In this document: positions 8,604 through 17,114 of the stretch, one piece after another | Layout of the letters: every line of letters starts with the position of its first letter | Numbering within the stretch: the stretch's first letter is position 1 | Origin: Nostoc commune NIES-4072 | Lineage (GTDB): Bacteria > Cyanobacteriota > Cyanobacteriia > Cyanobacteriales > Nostocaceae | DNA length: 64,000 nucleotides | NCBI RefSeq assembly: GCF_003113895.1 | Contig: NZ_BDUD01000001.1 | Span: 502,356-566,355 of the forward strand | Direction: 5' to 3' | Made by a program: the position numbers and the translations under genes | The notes under the pieces: generated by a model | Database searches by the model: none | What the model saw: the letters and a program-made list of their open reading frames with translations, nothing else | Told to the model about the DNA's origin: nothing

Positions 8604-8890
8604 AAGGTTCATTCGCAAAGCTCAGAGGTTCATCGACAAAGCTCAAAGGTTCATCGACAAAGCTCAGAGGTTCATCGACGAAGCTTAGAGGTTCATTCGC
8701 AAAGCTCAGAGGTTCATTCGCAAAGCTCAGAGGTTCATCGACGAAGCTTAGAGGTTCATTCGCAAAGCTCAGAGGTTCATCGACGAAGCTCAGAGGTTCA
8801 TTCGCAAAGCTCAAAGGTTCATTGACGAAGCTCAGAGGTTCATTCGCAAAGCTCAAAGGTTCATTGACGAAGCTCAGAGGTTCATTCACG
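8604..8890. repeat. 21-bp tandem repeat array, about 13.7 copies
   Basis: Units resemble AGGTTCATTCGCAAAGCTC plus CA or GA, with two main variants: ATTCGCAAAGC and ATCGACAAAGC (or ATCGACGAAGC). As the period is a multiple of three, long open frames exist on both strands (minus: heptapeptides such as ANEPLSF and VDEPLSF; plus: EVHSQSS and EVHRRSL). I annotate it as a repeat, not a gene, because it lacks a ribosome site and any non-repeat domain. It begins about 25 bp after the right target duplication of the MITE at 8443-8569. Confidence 0.85.
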
Positions 8891-8934
8891 TAACACACTC
8901 TCCGAAAGCCGCTCAATTGAAAGTTAATAGTGTT

Positions 8935-9408
8935 TTACTCTAGCTCATACATCTGCTTATGTTTGGCTAAAAGCTTTTGATATTTCTCATTTGTCTTTGC
9001 TTCTACCCACTTGGCTTTAAATATTGCTGCTGATTCCGCTTTAACTGGGTCTACTTCATAGGGAAGAATCTCTTTTTTGGAACCTGAATCTTCCGAATTT
9101 TGTTTATACTTCCTACCACTTTTATGATTAGCATAACGGCGAGAGCGAGTATAGCCCATTTGGATAAACTTTCGTGCCATATCCGCGCCAATAAAATCAT
9201 CTTTCTCTAAATAATCAAGAAACATCTCGTATATTTTTTCACTTGACTCTCTAGCAATATCAGGGGTTTTGAACCGCCAGTAAGGAAGAATTTCTGATTT
9301 GTATGGTTCAACCAAAAGTACACCCTGCTCACCCTTACCAACACGATAGAGTTCAGGATGTTGGCGAAAATCAATATTTTTAAAGTCTAAAGAATAATCA
9401 AAAGCCAT
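8935..9408 (-). CDS. DUF4385 domain protein
   Basis: A 157-residue soluble protein matching the DUF4385 pattern: YRVGKGEQGVLLVEPYKSE near residues 20-38, PYWRFKTPDIARES near 40-55, and a central FIGADMARKFIQMGYTRSRR helix. The C-terminal third is Lys/Glu-rich and ends in a predicted helix. Function is unknown; the family is small, cytoplasmic and found in many bacteria. The basic GRKYKQ stretch could contact nucleic acid, which is only a guess. It is transcribed toward the 21-bp repeat array and is divergent from the VOC protein gene. Confidence 0.85.
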   Translation of the reverse strand: MAFDYSLDFKNIDFRQHPELYRVGKGEQGVLLVEPYKSEILPYWRFKTPDIARESSEKIYEMFLDYLEKDDFIGADMARKFIQMGYTRSRRYANHKSGRKYKQNSEDSGSKKEILPYEVDPVKAESAAIFKAKWVEAKTNEKYQKLLAKHKQMYELE

Positions 9409-9484
9409 GATAGATTTTTATTAGGAATAATAAACTTTCAAAGAAAGTTCAACTTCTATCTAAGTATTGAGATTTTGTTCTACT

Positions 9485-9952
9485 ATGCTCTCTAGCACCC
9501 AATCCGTGAATAGTGTCCTTGCGCCAGGAAATCTGCGTAAAGTGCATCACATTGCCCTAAACGTCCAGGATATGCAAGCCTCGCGCTATTTTTATGGCAC
9601 AATCCTGGGTTTGCATGAACTTACAGGTGACGAAGTACCCGCAACCCTAGTGGAACTTGTAGCATCTGGGAAAGTAGCCAACTTCATCACCCCGGATGGT
9701 ACAATTCTGGATTTATTTGGAGAACCCGATTTAACACCACCAAATCCAGACCCAGAGAAGACTTTCACCAGAGCGTACCATCTAGCTTTTGACATCGATC
9801 CGCAGTTATTTGATCATGCGGTGACAGTGATCAGAGAAAATAAAATAGCGATCGCACATGGCCCAGTCACACGTCCTACTGGTAGAGGAGTGTATTTTTA
9901 CGATCCAGATGGTTTTATGATTGAAATTCGTTGCGATCCAGAAGCTAGTTAA
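9485..9952 (+). CDS. VOC family (glyoxalase/dioxygenase-like) protein
   Basis: A 155-residue protein of the vicinal oxygen chelate fold, with two beta-alpha-beta-beta-beta modules. KVHHIALNVQDMQASRYFY starts module one and carries the first metal-ligand His. AYHLAFDIDPQLF starts module two. GVYFYDPDGFMIEIR gives the C-terminal Glu ligand. Members include glyoxalase I, ring-cleaving dioxygenases and resistance proteins; the substrate is not evident here. The ATG at 9485 is preferred over a TTG at 9467. The next small gene begins about 30 bp after the stop, so the two may share a transcript. Confidence 0.88.
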   Translation: MLSSTQSVNSVLAPGNLRKVHHIALNVQDMQASRYFYGTILGLHELTGDEVPATLVELVASGKVANFITPDGTILDLFGEPDLTPPNPDPEKTFTRAYHLAFDIDPQLFDHAVTVIRENKIAIAHGPVTRPTGRGVYFYDPDGFMIEIRCDPEAS

Positions 9953-9980
9953 CTTAAGGGTAATAACAAAAGTATCTACT

Positions 9981-10277
9981 ATGACCGCGAAAATCACGCA
10001 AATATTTAAACTAATTGAAGACACAATCACAAAACCGCCAATTCCACACGAACCATACAAGCAATCATTGAAAGCCTGGGCAATGTATTGTTTACGAGAC
10101 AAAGGTTTTATAGTCGTTTATGCTCAAAATGCCGACTTTGCTATTGAAACAAAAGGTACAGAAAAGTTATATTTTAAAGTTTCAAATAGCCCCGATGATT
10201 TAGATAATTCTATTAGCTGGATTGTCTGGGATAGTGTAACAAAAAGCGCCAGTCTCATTCCCAAAAAAATAGACTAA
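9981..10277 (+). CDS. Small conserved hypothetical protein
   Basis: A 98-residue soluble protein I do not recognise by family. The ATG at 9981 is chosen because the longer frame reaching back to 9921 overlaps the VOC gene and is less protein-like. The middle (YKQSLKAWAMYCLRDKGFI, then YAQNADFAIETKGTEKLYFKV) has an alpha-beta pattern with a beta-strand/acid/strand arrangement reminiscent of small restriction-endonuclease-like folds, but no catalytic set can be confirmed. It follows the VOC gene closely. Confidence 0.6.
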   Translation: MTAKITQIFKLIEDTITKPPIPHEPYKQSLKAWAMYCLRDKGFIVVYAQNADFAIETKGTEKLYFKVSNSPDDLDNSISWIVWDSVTKSASLIPKKID

Positions 10278-10619
10278 TGCCAAAAAATTGCTGTAACCAA
10301 ATAATTCGTAATTAATATAGGAATGGTATTTGATTTTTGAAATTATCTACGTGGGCGGGGAGTGGGGAGTAGGGAATTAGGTTTTTCAAGTTCTACCGAG
10401 CTTTTTCAGAAATCAAACATTAGTCCTATAGTCTACAGTAAATGCCTGCCTTTTATCGGGAATTACGAATTACGTTAGCGATAAACACGTTTCACAATGA
10501 AGGAATGAAAATATTTCTTCCCCAGTCCCCATTCCCCAATCCCCAGTCCCTATTTTCAAGGCAGTCCCCATTCCCCAATCCCCAGTCCCTATTTTCAAGG
10601 CAGGTCTAATGACTAATGA
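10278..10619. repeat. Intergenic region: TA-flanked MITE and 39-bp tandem duplication
   Basis: Two structures fill this gap. First, a MITE-like element at about 10317-10429 whose ends read ATAGGAATGGTATTTGATTT and, in inverse, ATAGGACTAATGTTTGATTT, with the same GAAA continuing on both sides. Second, a perfect tandem duplication of 39 bp at 10523-10561 and 10562-10600, built from CAGTCCCC, ATTCCCC and AATCCCC heptad-like blocks and ending TATTTTCAAGG. No gene is visible. Confidence 0.65.
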
Positions 10620-11894
10620 CTAATTCTTTCCATTCGGACGTTGAATAATTGTCTCCACCACCCGGCGCTTGGCTTTTGGATCAATACCAACCAAGCGCAC
10701 GTACTCACCGCTATATTCTGTCAGAGTTGATTCCAAATTTGAAATTGCATCAGACTCTGCATCAATGTGGCTATGAACACAAGTTTGCCAAGCACCTGTG
10801 CGGAAACGGCGCTCATCGACGTGTTCAATACTAATTTTGTAACCTTGAGATAATAATTGCCTAATTTGAGCTTGTGTATCTAGGGTTAAATGGGTACTGG
10901 ATGCTTCCTGCTTCTGGAATCCATTAGTTTTTGCTTCTTGAGTTGCACCATTGCTTGATGGCTGATTAATTGGTGTTACAGCAGCAGGTGGTGCAGATTG
11001 AGAATTTCTACCTCGATTGAGTCGGTTGTAATCATCAACCAAATGGGAATTTTCCACCCGTTTTTGTTCACCAACGAGGAAGTTACCAGACTCGATTAAG
11101 TGAGACAGCCTGAAATCTGGTTTTCTAAATTCTGGTGGCCCTTCAGTACTATTAACCACATTCAAGGATACCCGCTCAAAACCTACTTGATGGATGTAGT
11201 TGCGGATTTGTTCATCATAAATGCGCGATCGCAAAGCGCTAAAAAAGTCAATTGACTGATTGACAAAAGTATCAACTAGCTGTTCAACTTCCTTCTGTGA
11301 CAATCCATCCGGTTCAAAAATTCCCTTGACAATTCCTACCTTGTCATCTCGGTTTGGTTCCCAGTAAAATTTCTCCATCCGTCCATCCCGAATTAACGGT
11401 GCATAGAGAGTAGAAAAATCATTACCTGTGACAATAATCGGTACACGATGTAAAGGCGTGGAATCATAGCTTCCAGGCAACTGCACATCTGTGGGATTAT
11501 CAGCAATATTCATCAGTGTGGCATTCACTAACTGCGTATTTACAGTATATTGAGTCCCTTCATCAAAGCGTCCAGCCCCCGCATCTAAATCGTTAATCAT
11601 CAGTACACACATTTTGCCGCGTACTTTGATTAGTTCTGCTGTTTCTCGATAGCGCAGCCGAATCAACCGCGCTGGATCTCCTGCATCTGGACTTTCCAAC
11701 TCGCCGCCAGATATGTGAGTTACTTCGATACCCATTTTCTCGAAGACTAATTGACATTGAAATGTTTTGCCTTCTCCTTTGCGTCCGTGAATACCTAAAA
11801 TCACGGGAACTCTCACGCCAGGAAGCTTTAGAAAGTTTTTAGTGATGTGGACAGCCAGTTTGTCTAGAAAGCGGGGAGCGATGTAGTAACCCAT
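10620..11894 (-). CDS. rca: Rubisco activase with C-terminal small-subunit-like domain
   Basis: Cyanobacterial Rubisco activase, an AAA+ ATPase that removes inhibitory sugar phosphates from Rubisco. From the ATG at 11894 it is 424 residues; a GTG seven codons upstream is possible, but MGYYIAPRFLDKLAVH is the usual start. Walker A is GRKGEGKT (residues 37-44), Walker B lies in VLMINDLDAG, and the pore/arginine-finger region includes TGNDFSTLYAPLIRDGRMEK. After a low-complexity linker rich in Pro, Ser and Asn, the last 90 or so residues form a Rubisco small-subunit-like domain (IRQLLSQGYKISIEHVDERR), as in carboxysomal activases that bind Rubisco. It is on the same strand as rbcLXS but 2.4 kb downstream, with four unrelated genes between. 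Confidence 0.96.
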   Translation of the reverse strand: MGYYIAPRFLDKLAVHITKNFLKLPGVRVPVILGIHGRKGEGKTFQCQLVFEKMGIEVTHISGGELESPDAGDPARLIRLRYRETAELIKVRGKMCVLMINDLDAGAGRFDEGTQYTVNTQLVNATLMNIADNPTDVQLPGSYDSTPLHRVPIIVTGNDFSTLYAPLIRDGRMEKFYWEPNRDDKVGIVKGIFEPDGLSQKEVEQLVDTFVNQSIDFFSALRSRIYDEQIRNYIHQVGFERVSLNVVNSTEGPPEFRKPDFRLSHLIESGNFLVGEQKRVENSHLVDDYNRLNRGRNSQSAPPAAVTPINQPSSNGATQEAKTNGFQKQEASSTHLTLDTQAQIRQLLSQGYKISIEHVDERRFRTGAWQTCVHSHIDAESDAISNLESTLTEYSGEYVRLVGIDPKAKRRVVETIIQRPNGKN

Positions 11895-11985
11895 AAAATT
11901 ATCTTTGCCTAGCACTGCCTAAAGTAATGTTAAGTTTTTTTGGCGATGACTGTTTATTTATCTTTTGGTAGAAAAGCAACCTTAC

Positions 11986-12372
11986 CTACCATAAACGTCT
12001 TGTTGGATATGCATCGAAAATTTTATCAGCACTCAGGATAGGTATATTTTCTACGAGTGCTTGTGCAATTAAAATTCGGTCAAATGGATCGCGATGATGT
12101 AAAGGTAGTGTGGCAACAACAGCAATATGGTTAATTTTGATATCGAGTAACCTAAAATCGTTGAGGTTGAGTTGCTGTGTGATAAATATTTCAAATGGCT
12201 GATTGAAACTAAGTTTTCCTAAATTCTGATTAATAGCTATTTCCCATAGACTAGCGATACTTAGCAAAATCTCATTATTCTCATCATTGATGAACTCTAG
12301 TACTTGATTACTAAGCCTTGAATTGTCAGTCACATACCAAATAAAAGTATGTGTATCCAACAGTAATATCAT
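11986..12372 (-). CDS. PIN domain ribonuclease toxin (VapC-like)
   Basis: A 128-residue PIN-domain protein, the toxin half of a type II toxin-antitoxin module. Acidic active-site residues are visible: Asp6 in LLLDTHTF, Glu44 in SLWEIAI, Asp95 and Asp98 in HHRDPFDRIL, and Asp116 in LSADKIF. The HRDPFDR signature and the short C-terminus (YPTRRLW) fit the subfamily paired with Phd/YefM-like antitoxins. Its start overlaps the antitoxin stop by 4 bp (ATGA), the normal translational coupling for such pairs. VapC-like toxins cleave specific RNAs, often tRNAs; the target here is unknown. Confidence 0.9.
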   Translation of the reverse strand: MILLLDTHTFIWYVTDNSRLSNQVLEFINDENNEILLSIASLWEIAINQNLGKLSFNQPFEIFITQQLNLNDFRLLDIKINHIAVVATLPLHHRDPFDRILIAQALVENIPILSADKIFDAYPTRRLW

Positions 12373-12596
12373 TCCATATATTCCTTAAAATCTTCCAGTG
12401 GTTCATCAAAGTCATCAGATATTGTAATTAAACCCTTAGCACTTCCAGGTTGACGGCGGTGTTTAAGTGGCGACATAGGAGTTAACTTCACCAAAGGTTG
12501 ATTATCTTTGATAATAATAATTTCCTCACCTCCGAGTGCTGCTTCAATTAAGTCAGGTAAGTTTTGAGATGCTTCAGCTAGAGTAATTTGTTGCAT
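12369..12596 (-). CDS. Phd/YefM-type antitoxin
   Basis: A 75-residue antitoxin from the ATG at 12596 (a GTG three codons upstream is also open). The N-terminal half (QQITLAEASQNLPDLIEAAL, then GEEIIIIKDNQPLVKL) is the Phd/YefM DNA-binding and dimerisation fold. The C-terminal tail (SDDFDEPLEDFKEYME) is acidic and probably disordered until it wraps around the PIN toxin. It overlaps the toxin start by 4 bp. By family precedent it neutralises the toxin and represses its own promoter. Confidence 0.88.
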   Translation of the reverse strand: MQQITLAEASQNLPDLIEAALGGEEIIIIKDNQPLVKLTPMSPLKHRRQPGSAKGLITISDDFDEPLEDFKEYME

Positions 12597-12633
12597 AATT
12601 ACCACTTTTGGATATAAAAATCAGGTGCTACCA

Positions 12634-13284
12634 CTATCCTAACTTTGAATGCTCAATTAAGTTCAGAGGAAACCAATTTAACCAACTATCCCAATTTTCC
12701 ACGATTTGGGCAAATTCTGCATAACCGCCTGCTCTTGGATGAACACCATCATTAGCTCTTGCTTCATTAATCCAGATATTTGATTTTTCTAATATCGGAA
12801 AAAGGTCTAAATAAGGTATATTCAATTCATTGCAAATTAAAGCAAACTGTTTAGATAAATCAGTATTTCTGTTCGTTCTTTGACCATCTTTTTGTTCTGC
12901 GTAGGGTGCAGGGCCAACCATCAAAACAGGATATAGCTTTTGAGCTTTACTTAAAATTTCACGGGCATTTTTGATAGAATCTACCAAATCCACGCGAGTT
13001 TTACCATTTTCTAATGTTGTGTCATTCAATCCAAAAGAAAACACAACTCTACCATCATATTCTTTGGGTAATCGCAGTGATACTTCTTGTAACCAACGCC
13101 TTGCTATATCAGTACTCGTATCACGCCTAATTCCTAAATTATAGTAAGTAATGTCATAACCTCTTTTATTAGCATTTGTACATACTCTCCCTGTCCAACC
13201 AAGACATTCTTGATCGCCAGTACCATTAACAAAAGAGTCACCAACAAAACAAATCCTTACTTCTGCTATATGTACTGAACTCAT
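12634..13284 (-). CDS. SGNH/GDSL-type esterase or lipase
   Basis: A 216-residue soluble hydrolase of the SGNH superfamily. Block I is CFVGDSFVNGTGD (catalytic Ser in GDS, residues 15-17). Block II Gly lies in YYNLGIRRDTS, block III Asn in FSFGLNDTT, and block V supplies the Asp/His pair in NDGVHPRAGGY. There is no signal peptide, so it probably acts in the cytoplasm. It is a G-D-S-L type family with broad ester specificity, and the substrate is unknown. It lies between the acetyltransferase and the toxin-antitoxin pair on the same strand, 38 bp from the antitoxin and 82 bp from the acetyltransferase. Confidence 0.9.
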   Translation of the reverse strand: MSSVHIAEVRICFVGDSFVNGTGDQECLGWTGRVCTNANKRGYDITYYNLGIRRDTSTDIARRWLQEVSLRLPKEYDGRVVFSFGLNDTTLENGKTRVDLVDSIKNAREILSKAQKLYPVLMVGPAPYAEQKDGQRTNRNTDLSKQFALICNELNIPYLDLFPILEKSNIWINEARANDGVHPRAGGYAEFAQIVENWDSWLNWFPLNLIEHSKLG

Positions 13285-13366
13285 TACTTCTGTGCTGTCT
13301 AATTCTTAAATTTTTGCTTTCAAATCCAGATTTTAATCTGATAAAATAGCCTGTGAATTGAGAGGT

Positions 13367-14173
13367 TTATCTGGGATGAGTTGTCAACCAATTAACGGCA
13401 AAATCAACACCGTTTCTGATAGACAATAGCTTGGTTTGTGCAGAACCAACTGTTGAAACTTTGACATGACCAGTTTGTTCAAAAGCTGCACCGATCTCAA
13501 CAAAACAGTCATCGTCAAATTCAATATCTGTGTAAACTTTCCAGATTCGCTGTCCCGTTTCCAGAATTGGCGCACCCCTGCTAACTCGCAGTGTTCGATC
13601 AACCCGGTATTCTGCTAAATGAAAACTCGTGCAGCGATCGTATCCAACTCCTAATAATAGCACCGAACCGTTCAACTCATAAAGACGAGCTAATGGTGAA
13701 CTTTCTCCAAGAGAGTTTTCTAAGGCATGATCAAAGATAATCTTTTCGGCGTGCTTTCCCCAAGCAGCAAAGGAAACCGTCGGATGAGAACTCCGCACTA
13801 CGCCTTGCCAAGTTCGGAAAGTTTCAACAATCTTGCCCATACGTCGCGTAGGAGTTACTTTTGGATCAAAAGCTGGCATTGTTTCATATATAATTGACCA
13901 CCAGTCAGTGGGAACAGCTGGTGCTTGCCACGTATTAGGGTCAGACAAATCACCAGAATAGGTAGGCATTACGAGAGTTCCTGCTGGCGTAATCACATCC
14001 ATCAGTGCTTGAACTACTGCGACTGAACCACCACAAACCCATCCCAGCGAACTAAGAGAAGAGTGTACTATCACATTCATACCTGGAGTTAAACCTGCGT
14101 CCAACAAGTCCTTAGCCAAACTTTGACAAGTACGAGGTGATGGTGTATTTAAAATTACTTTTGATTCACTCAT
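13367..14173 (-). CDS. AAC(3) family aminoglycoside N-acetyltransferase-like protein
   Basis: A 268-residue cytoplasmic enzyme of the antibiotic_NAT (AAC(3)) fold, which transfers acetyl from acetyl-CoA to an amino group. Recognisable blocks are VIVHSSLSSLGWVCGG (residues 34-49), TLVMPTYSGDLSDP, FRTWQGVVRSSHPTVSFAAWG and VLLLGVGYDRCTSFHLAEYR. Chromosomal members in environmental bacteria often act on unknown amines rather than drugs, so resistance should not be assumed. It sits between rbcS and the SGNH hydrolase on the same strand, separated from rbcS by a strong hairpin. Confidence 0.9.
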   Translation of the reverse strand: MSESKVILNTPSPRTCQSLAKDLLDAGLTPGMNVIVHSSLSSLGWVCGGSVAVVQALMDVITPAGTLVMPTYSGDLSDPNTWQAPAVPTDWWSIIYETMPAFDPKVTPTRRMGKIVETFRTWQGVVRSSHPTVSFAAWGKHAEKIIFDHALENSLGESSPLARLYELNGSVLLLGVGYDRCTSFHLAEYRVDRTLRVSRGAPILETGQRIWKVYTDIEFDDDCFVEIGAAFEQTGHVKVSTVGSAQTKLLSIRNGVDFAVNWLTTHPR

Positions 14174-14240
14174 GTTCCATAAAATTCCTGGGACTGAATA
14201 GTGAGGTTTGCCAGAATTTTTATAATTATTTAGTTAATAA

Positions 14241-14272
14241 ATAGGAGAGGCAGATAATTCTACCTCTCCTAT
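14241..14272 (-). terminator. Candidate terminator of the rbcLXS operon
   Basis: A perfect 10-bp stem, ATAGGAGAGG (14241-14250) and CCTCTCCTAT (14263-14272), with a 12-nt loop lies 35 bp after the rbcS stop. On the minus strand it is followed by TTATTAACTAAATAATTAT, which is T-rich though not a pure U tract. It would separate rbcLXS from the acetyltransferase gene. Confidence 0.65.
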
Positions 14273-14306
14273 GAAGATAAACTAATTACTTAAAGCAACG
14301 CTTGCT

Positions 14307-14645
14307 TTAGTATCTATTAGCTTTGTTAGGTTTGTGAACAAGAAAGCTGAGAACTTGGCACTGCTTGATGTTGTCAAAACCCACAACACGGATATAGCTG
14401 GTGTTGAATTGAGAACGGCATCCTTGAACTTCGCTCAATACTTCTTGAGTAGATTTAGCACCGAACAAAGGCAACTTCCACATTGTCCAATATAATTCTG
14501 TTGGCTCAGAAGTTTCGTTAAATTCGATCGCTGGAATGTAACCTTGATTCAAAATGTACTGAATCTGCTTGGCAATTTGAGCGTCAGACAGAGGTGGTAG
14601 ATAAGAAAGGGTTTCGTAACGACGCTCTTTTGGTAAAGTTTGCAT
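14307..14645 (-). CDS. rbcS: Rubisco small subunit
   Basis: Form IB Rubisco small subunit, 112 residues. [19 protein letters not shown] is the conserved start, with the following [21 protein letters not shown] and [16 protein letters not shown] blocks. Eight copies cap the large-subunit octamer to form L8S8 in the carboxysome. The hexadecamer-contact loop has the short cyanobacterial form. It is the last gene of rbcL-rbcX-rbcS, 46 bp after rbcX. Confidence 0.97.
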   Translation of the reverse strand: MQTLPKERRYETLSYLPPLSDAQIAKQIQYILNQGYIPAIEFNETSEPTELYWTMWKLPLFGAKSTQEVLSEVQGCRSQFNTSYIRVVGFDNIKQCQVLSFLVHKPNKANRY

Positions 14646-14691
14646 AGATTTTGATAATGGGTTGCGATTTTTGACTACTAGGTTGATCGAA

Positions 14692-15099
14692 CTAATTAGA
14701 TAAGTTATCTAAATTCGGATCTGAAGTTGCTTGCTGTTCTGGTTGCAGACTGGGGTTAGATGTGTCTATTCGTGTGATGCGTTCTAGATGCTGGCGACGC
14801 TTTTCCATGTTGCCTTGTTGAATGCCAGTGCGAACCATTTCTGGTAAAAAATCAGCAACTTCCTCCGCAATATGTTCTCTGACAGTCATGATCCGCAATG
14901 CCAAATCTGGCTTTTCTCGGAACAATTGCTCAATGTATGCTTCACCATCCTGAATTTTGTCAGTGGAAAAGTTATGCAACCAAAGTGCTAGTGGAGGATT
15001 TGTTTCGCCTAGCTGTGCCAGTACTGTCCTTAAAGCCTGATAAGTCAGGTAACTTTGGAGAGTCTTGGCTGTGTCCTTCGCAATTTGCTTAAGATTCAT
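14692..15099 (-). CDS. rbcX: Rubisco assembly chaperone RbcX
   Basis: A 135-residue, all-helical chaperone that binds the C-terminal tail of RbcL and promotes assembly of the large-subunit core. The conserved N-terminal half ([20 protein letters not shown], followed by residues that line the RbcL-binding groove) and the [19 protein letters not shown] block are present. The C-terminal 30 residues are Gln/Ser/Asn-rich and probably disordered, as is common. It lies between rbcL (101 bp upstream) and rbcS (46 bp downstream), the usual order in filamentous cyanobacteria. Confidence 0.95.
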   Translation of the reverse strand: MNLKQIAKDTAKTLQSYLTYQALRTVLAQLGETNPPLALWLHNFSTDKIQDGEAYIEQLFREKPDLALRIMTVREHIAEEVADFLPEMVRTGIQQGNMEKRRQHLERITRIDTSNPSLQPEQQATSDPNLDNLSN

Positions 15100-15200
15100 G
15101 CTTGACCCCAGCCTTTAACAGTTATGAGTTATAAGTTATGAGTTATGAATTATGAATTAATGTAACTCTTAACTCTTAACTTCTAACTCCTAACTTTCGA

Positions 15201-16631
15201 TCAGACGGTATCCATTGCTTCAAACTCGAACTTGATTTCTTTCCACAGTTCGCAAGCAACAGCTAGTTCAGGAGACCACTTGGCAGCTTCGCGGATGATA
15301 TCGTTACCTTCACGAGCCAAGTTACGGCCTTCGTTACGAGCTTGAACAACGGCTTCCAAGGCGACGCGGTTAGCGGTTGCACCAGGAGCGTTACCCCAAG
15401 GATGTCCCAGAGTACCACCACCGAATTGTAGTACGGAGTCATCACCAAAGATTTCTACCAGCGCGGGCATGTGCCATACGTGGATACCACCAGAAGCAAC
15501 TGCCATTACACCAGGTAGAGAAGCCCAGTCTTGGGTAAAGTAAATACCACGAGACTTGTCTTGCTCGATGTAGTTTTCACGCAACAGGTCAACGAAGCCC
15601 ATTGTGATGCCACGCTCACCTTCCAACTTACCAACTACGGTGCCAGTGTGGATGTGGTCACCACCAGACAAACGTAGGGCTTTAGCCAATACACGGAAGT
15701 GGATACCGTGGTTCTTTTGACGGTCAATTACAGCGTGCATAGCACGGTGAATGTGTAGCAGGATACCGTTATCACGGCACCAACGAGCCAATGTGGTGTT
15801 GGCGGTGAAACCTGCGGTTAGGTAGTCATGCATGATGATGGGCATTTTGAGTTCTTTTGCGTACTCAGCCCGCTTTAGCATTTCTTCACAGGTAGGAGCA
15901 GTAACGTTTAGGTAGTGACCTTTAATTTCACCGGTTTCTGCTTGTGATTTGTTGATAGCTTCAGCTACGAACAAGAAGCGATCGCGCCATCTTTGGAATG
16001 GTGCGGAGTTGATGTTTTCATCGTCTTTGGTGAAGTCCAAACCACCGCGTAAGCATTCGTATACAGCGCGTCCGTAGTTCTTAGCAGAAAGACCCAATTT
16101 GGGCTTAATGGTACAACCCAGCAAAGGACGACCGTATTTGTTTAACTTGTCGCGCTCAACTTGGATACCGTGAGGAGGCCCTTGGAAGGTCTTGATGTAA
16201 GCTACTGGAAAGCGAATATCTTCTAAACGCAATGCCCGCAGAGCTTTGAAACCAAATACGTTACCTACAATTGAGGTCAAAACGTTGGTTACAGAACCTT
16301 CTTCAAACAAGTCCAGAGGATAGGCAACGTAGCAAATGTACTGGTTGTCTTCACCAGGAACTGGTTCGATATCGTAGCAACGACCTTTGTAGCGATCAAG
16401 GTCGGTGAGCAAGTCTGTCCACACAGTTGTCCAAGTACCTGTGGAAGACTCAGCCGCTACAGCCGCACCTGCTTCTTCGGGAGGAACACCAGGCTGGGGT
16501 GTCATGCGGAACGCAGCTAGAAGATCGGTATCTTTTGGTGTGTAATCGGGTGTGTAATAAGTTAGTCTGTAATCTTTAACCCCGGCTTGATACCCAGACT
16601 TGCTCTGAGTCTTCGTTTGAGCGTAAGACAT
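15201..16631 (-). CDS. rbcL: Rubisco large subunit (form IB)
   Basis: Full-length 476-residue catalytic subunit of Rubisco, which fixes CO2 on ribulose-1,5-bisphosphate. The carbamylated Lys with its Mg ligands is in [13 protein letters not shown] near residue 200. Loop 6 is [32 protein letters not shown] and [15 protein letters not shown] are standard substrate-binding blocks. The N-terminus [17 protein letters not shown] is typical of Nostoc. GGAAGG lies 8 bases before the ATG as a good ribosome site. A long untranslated leader and a candidate NtcA-type promoter lie upstream. Confidence 0.99.
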   Translation of the reverse strand: MSYAQTKTQSKSGYQAGVKDYRLTYYTPDYTPKDTDLLAAFRMTPQPGVPPEEAGAAVAAESSTGTWTTVWTDLLTDLDRYKGRCYDIEPVPGEDNQYICYVAYPLDLFEEGSVTNVLTSIVGNVFGFKALRALRLEDIRFPVAYIKTFQGPPHGIQVERDKLNKYGRPLLGCTIKPKLGLSAKNYGRAVYECLRGGLDFTKDDENINSAPFQRWRDRFLFVAEAINKSQAETGEIKGHYLNVTAPTCEEMLKRAEYAKELKMPIIMHDYLTAGFTANTTLARWCRDNGILLHIHRAMHAVIDRQKNHGIHFRVLAKALRLSGGDHIHTGTVVGKLEGERGITMGFVDLLRENYIEQDKSRGIYFTQDWASLPGVMAVASGGIHVWHMPALVEIFGDDSVLQFGGGTLGHPWGNAPGATANRVALEAVVQARNEGRNLAREGNDIIREAAKWSPELAVACELWKEIKFEFEAMDTV

Positions 16632-17114
16632 ATTTTATCCTTCCCTGAAATCACTCTTGTTAATTATCAAATCACGTTTTGTGCAACTTCCCCTCACCCG
16701 ATTTTTCCCCCCTTCATCGGGGAGGAGATCAGGAAAAATTTTTGTTAGGGGTTGTTTTTGGCAAAGGGTAGCAGTTTTTTTGCGGCTGACACTTTGGTAG
16801 CGGTGGTAGCCCTCCTCACCAGTGTTATCCCATTCTATGGGTACACAACCTAGCGCTTCTACTGTTTCCTCTTCCTACGAATCAAAATTCTTTTTTACCT
16901 CTTCTTCGCACCTAACTAAACCTTCTCAATTTCACCAAAAATTCCGCTTTTTGCGGCTTTATTTTAGATAATTCCCCTACAAATCGGGGTATTCAGGGGA
17001 TTGGGCTGGCTGGCACACATTCCCGCCTCTACACTCCCTATATCTTTTCCGTTGATGGAAAAGATACCAGAAAAGAATTTACTTGACAGAGATTTAGCAG
17101 AGTCGTGAGCGTTA
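16632..17114 (-). other. Probable long 5' leader of the rbcLXS transcript
   Basis: Nearly 800 bases separate rbcL from the next gene. If the promoter proposed at 17115-17158 is used, the leader would be about 480 nt. In Anabaena the rbcLS transcript is known to have a leader of several hundred nt, so this size is plausible. A frame at 16964-17167 crosses the region but looks non-coding. The segment at 16680-16760 is C/T-rich with an imperfect CCCCTTCATCGGGGAGG hairpin. No riboswitch class could be recognised. Confidence 0.5.

Noticed and set aside
8604..8890. CRISPR array
   Set aside because: Units are contiguous 21-mers without unique spacers, and no cas genes are in the window.
8467..8916. 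150-codon minus-strand frame of NEPLSF heptapeptides as a protein gene
   Set aside because: It is a translation of the 21-bp tandem array; the opposite strand is equally open, there is no ribosome site and its ends are ordinary intergenic or MITE sequence.
13367..14173. Acquired aminoglycoside resistance gene
   Set aside because: It is a chromosomal AAC(3)-like protein among housekeeping genes, with no integron, transposon or plasmid signal; the natural substrate is unknown.
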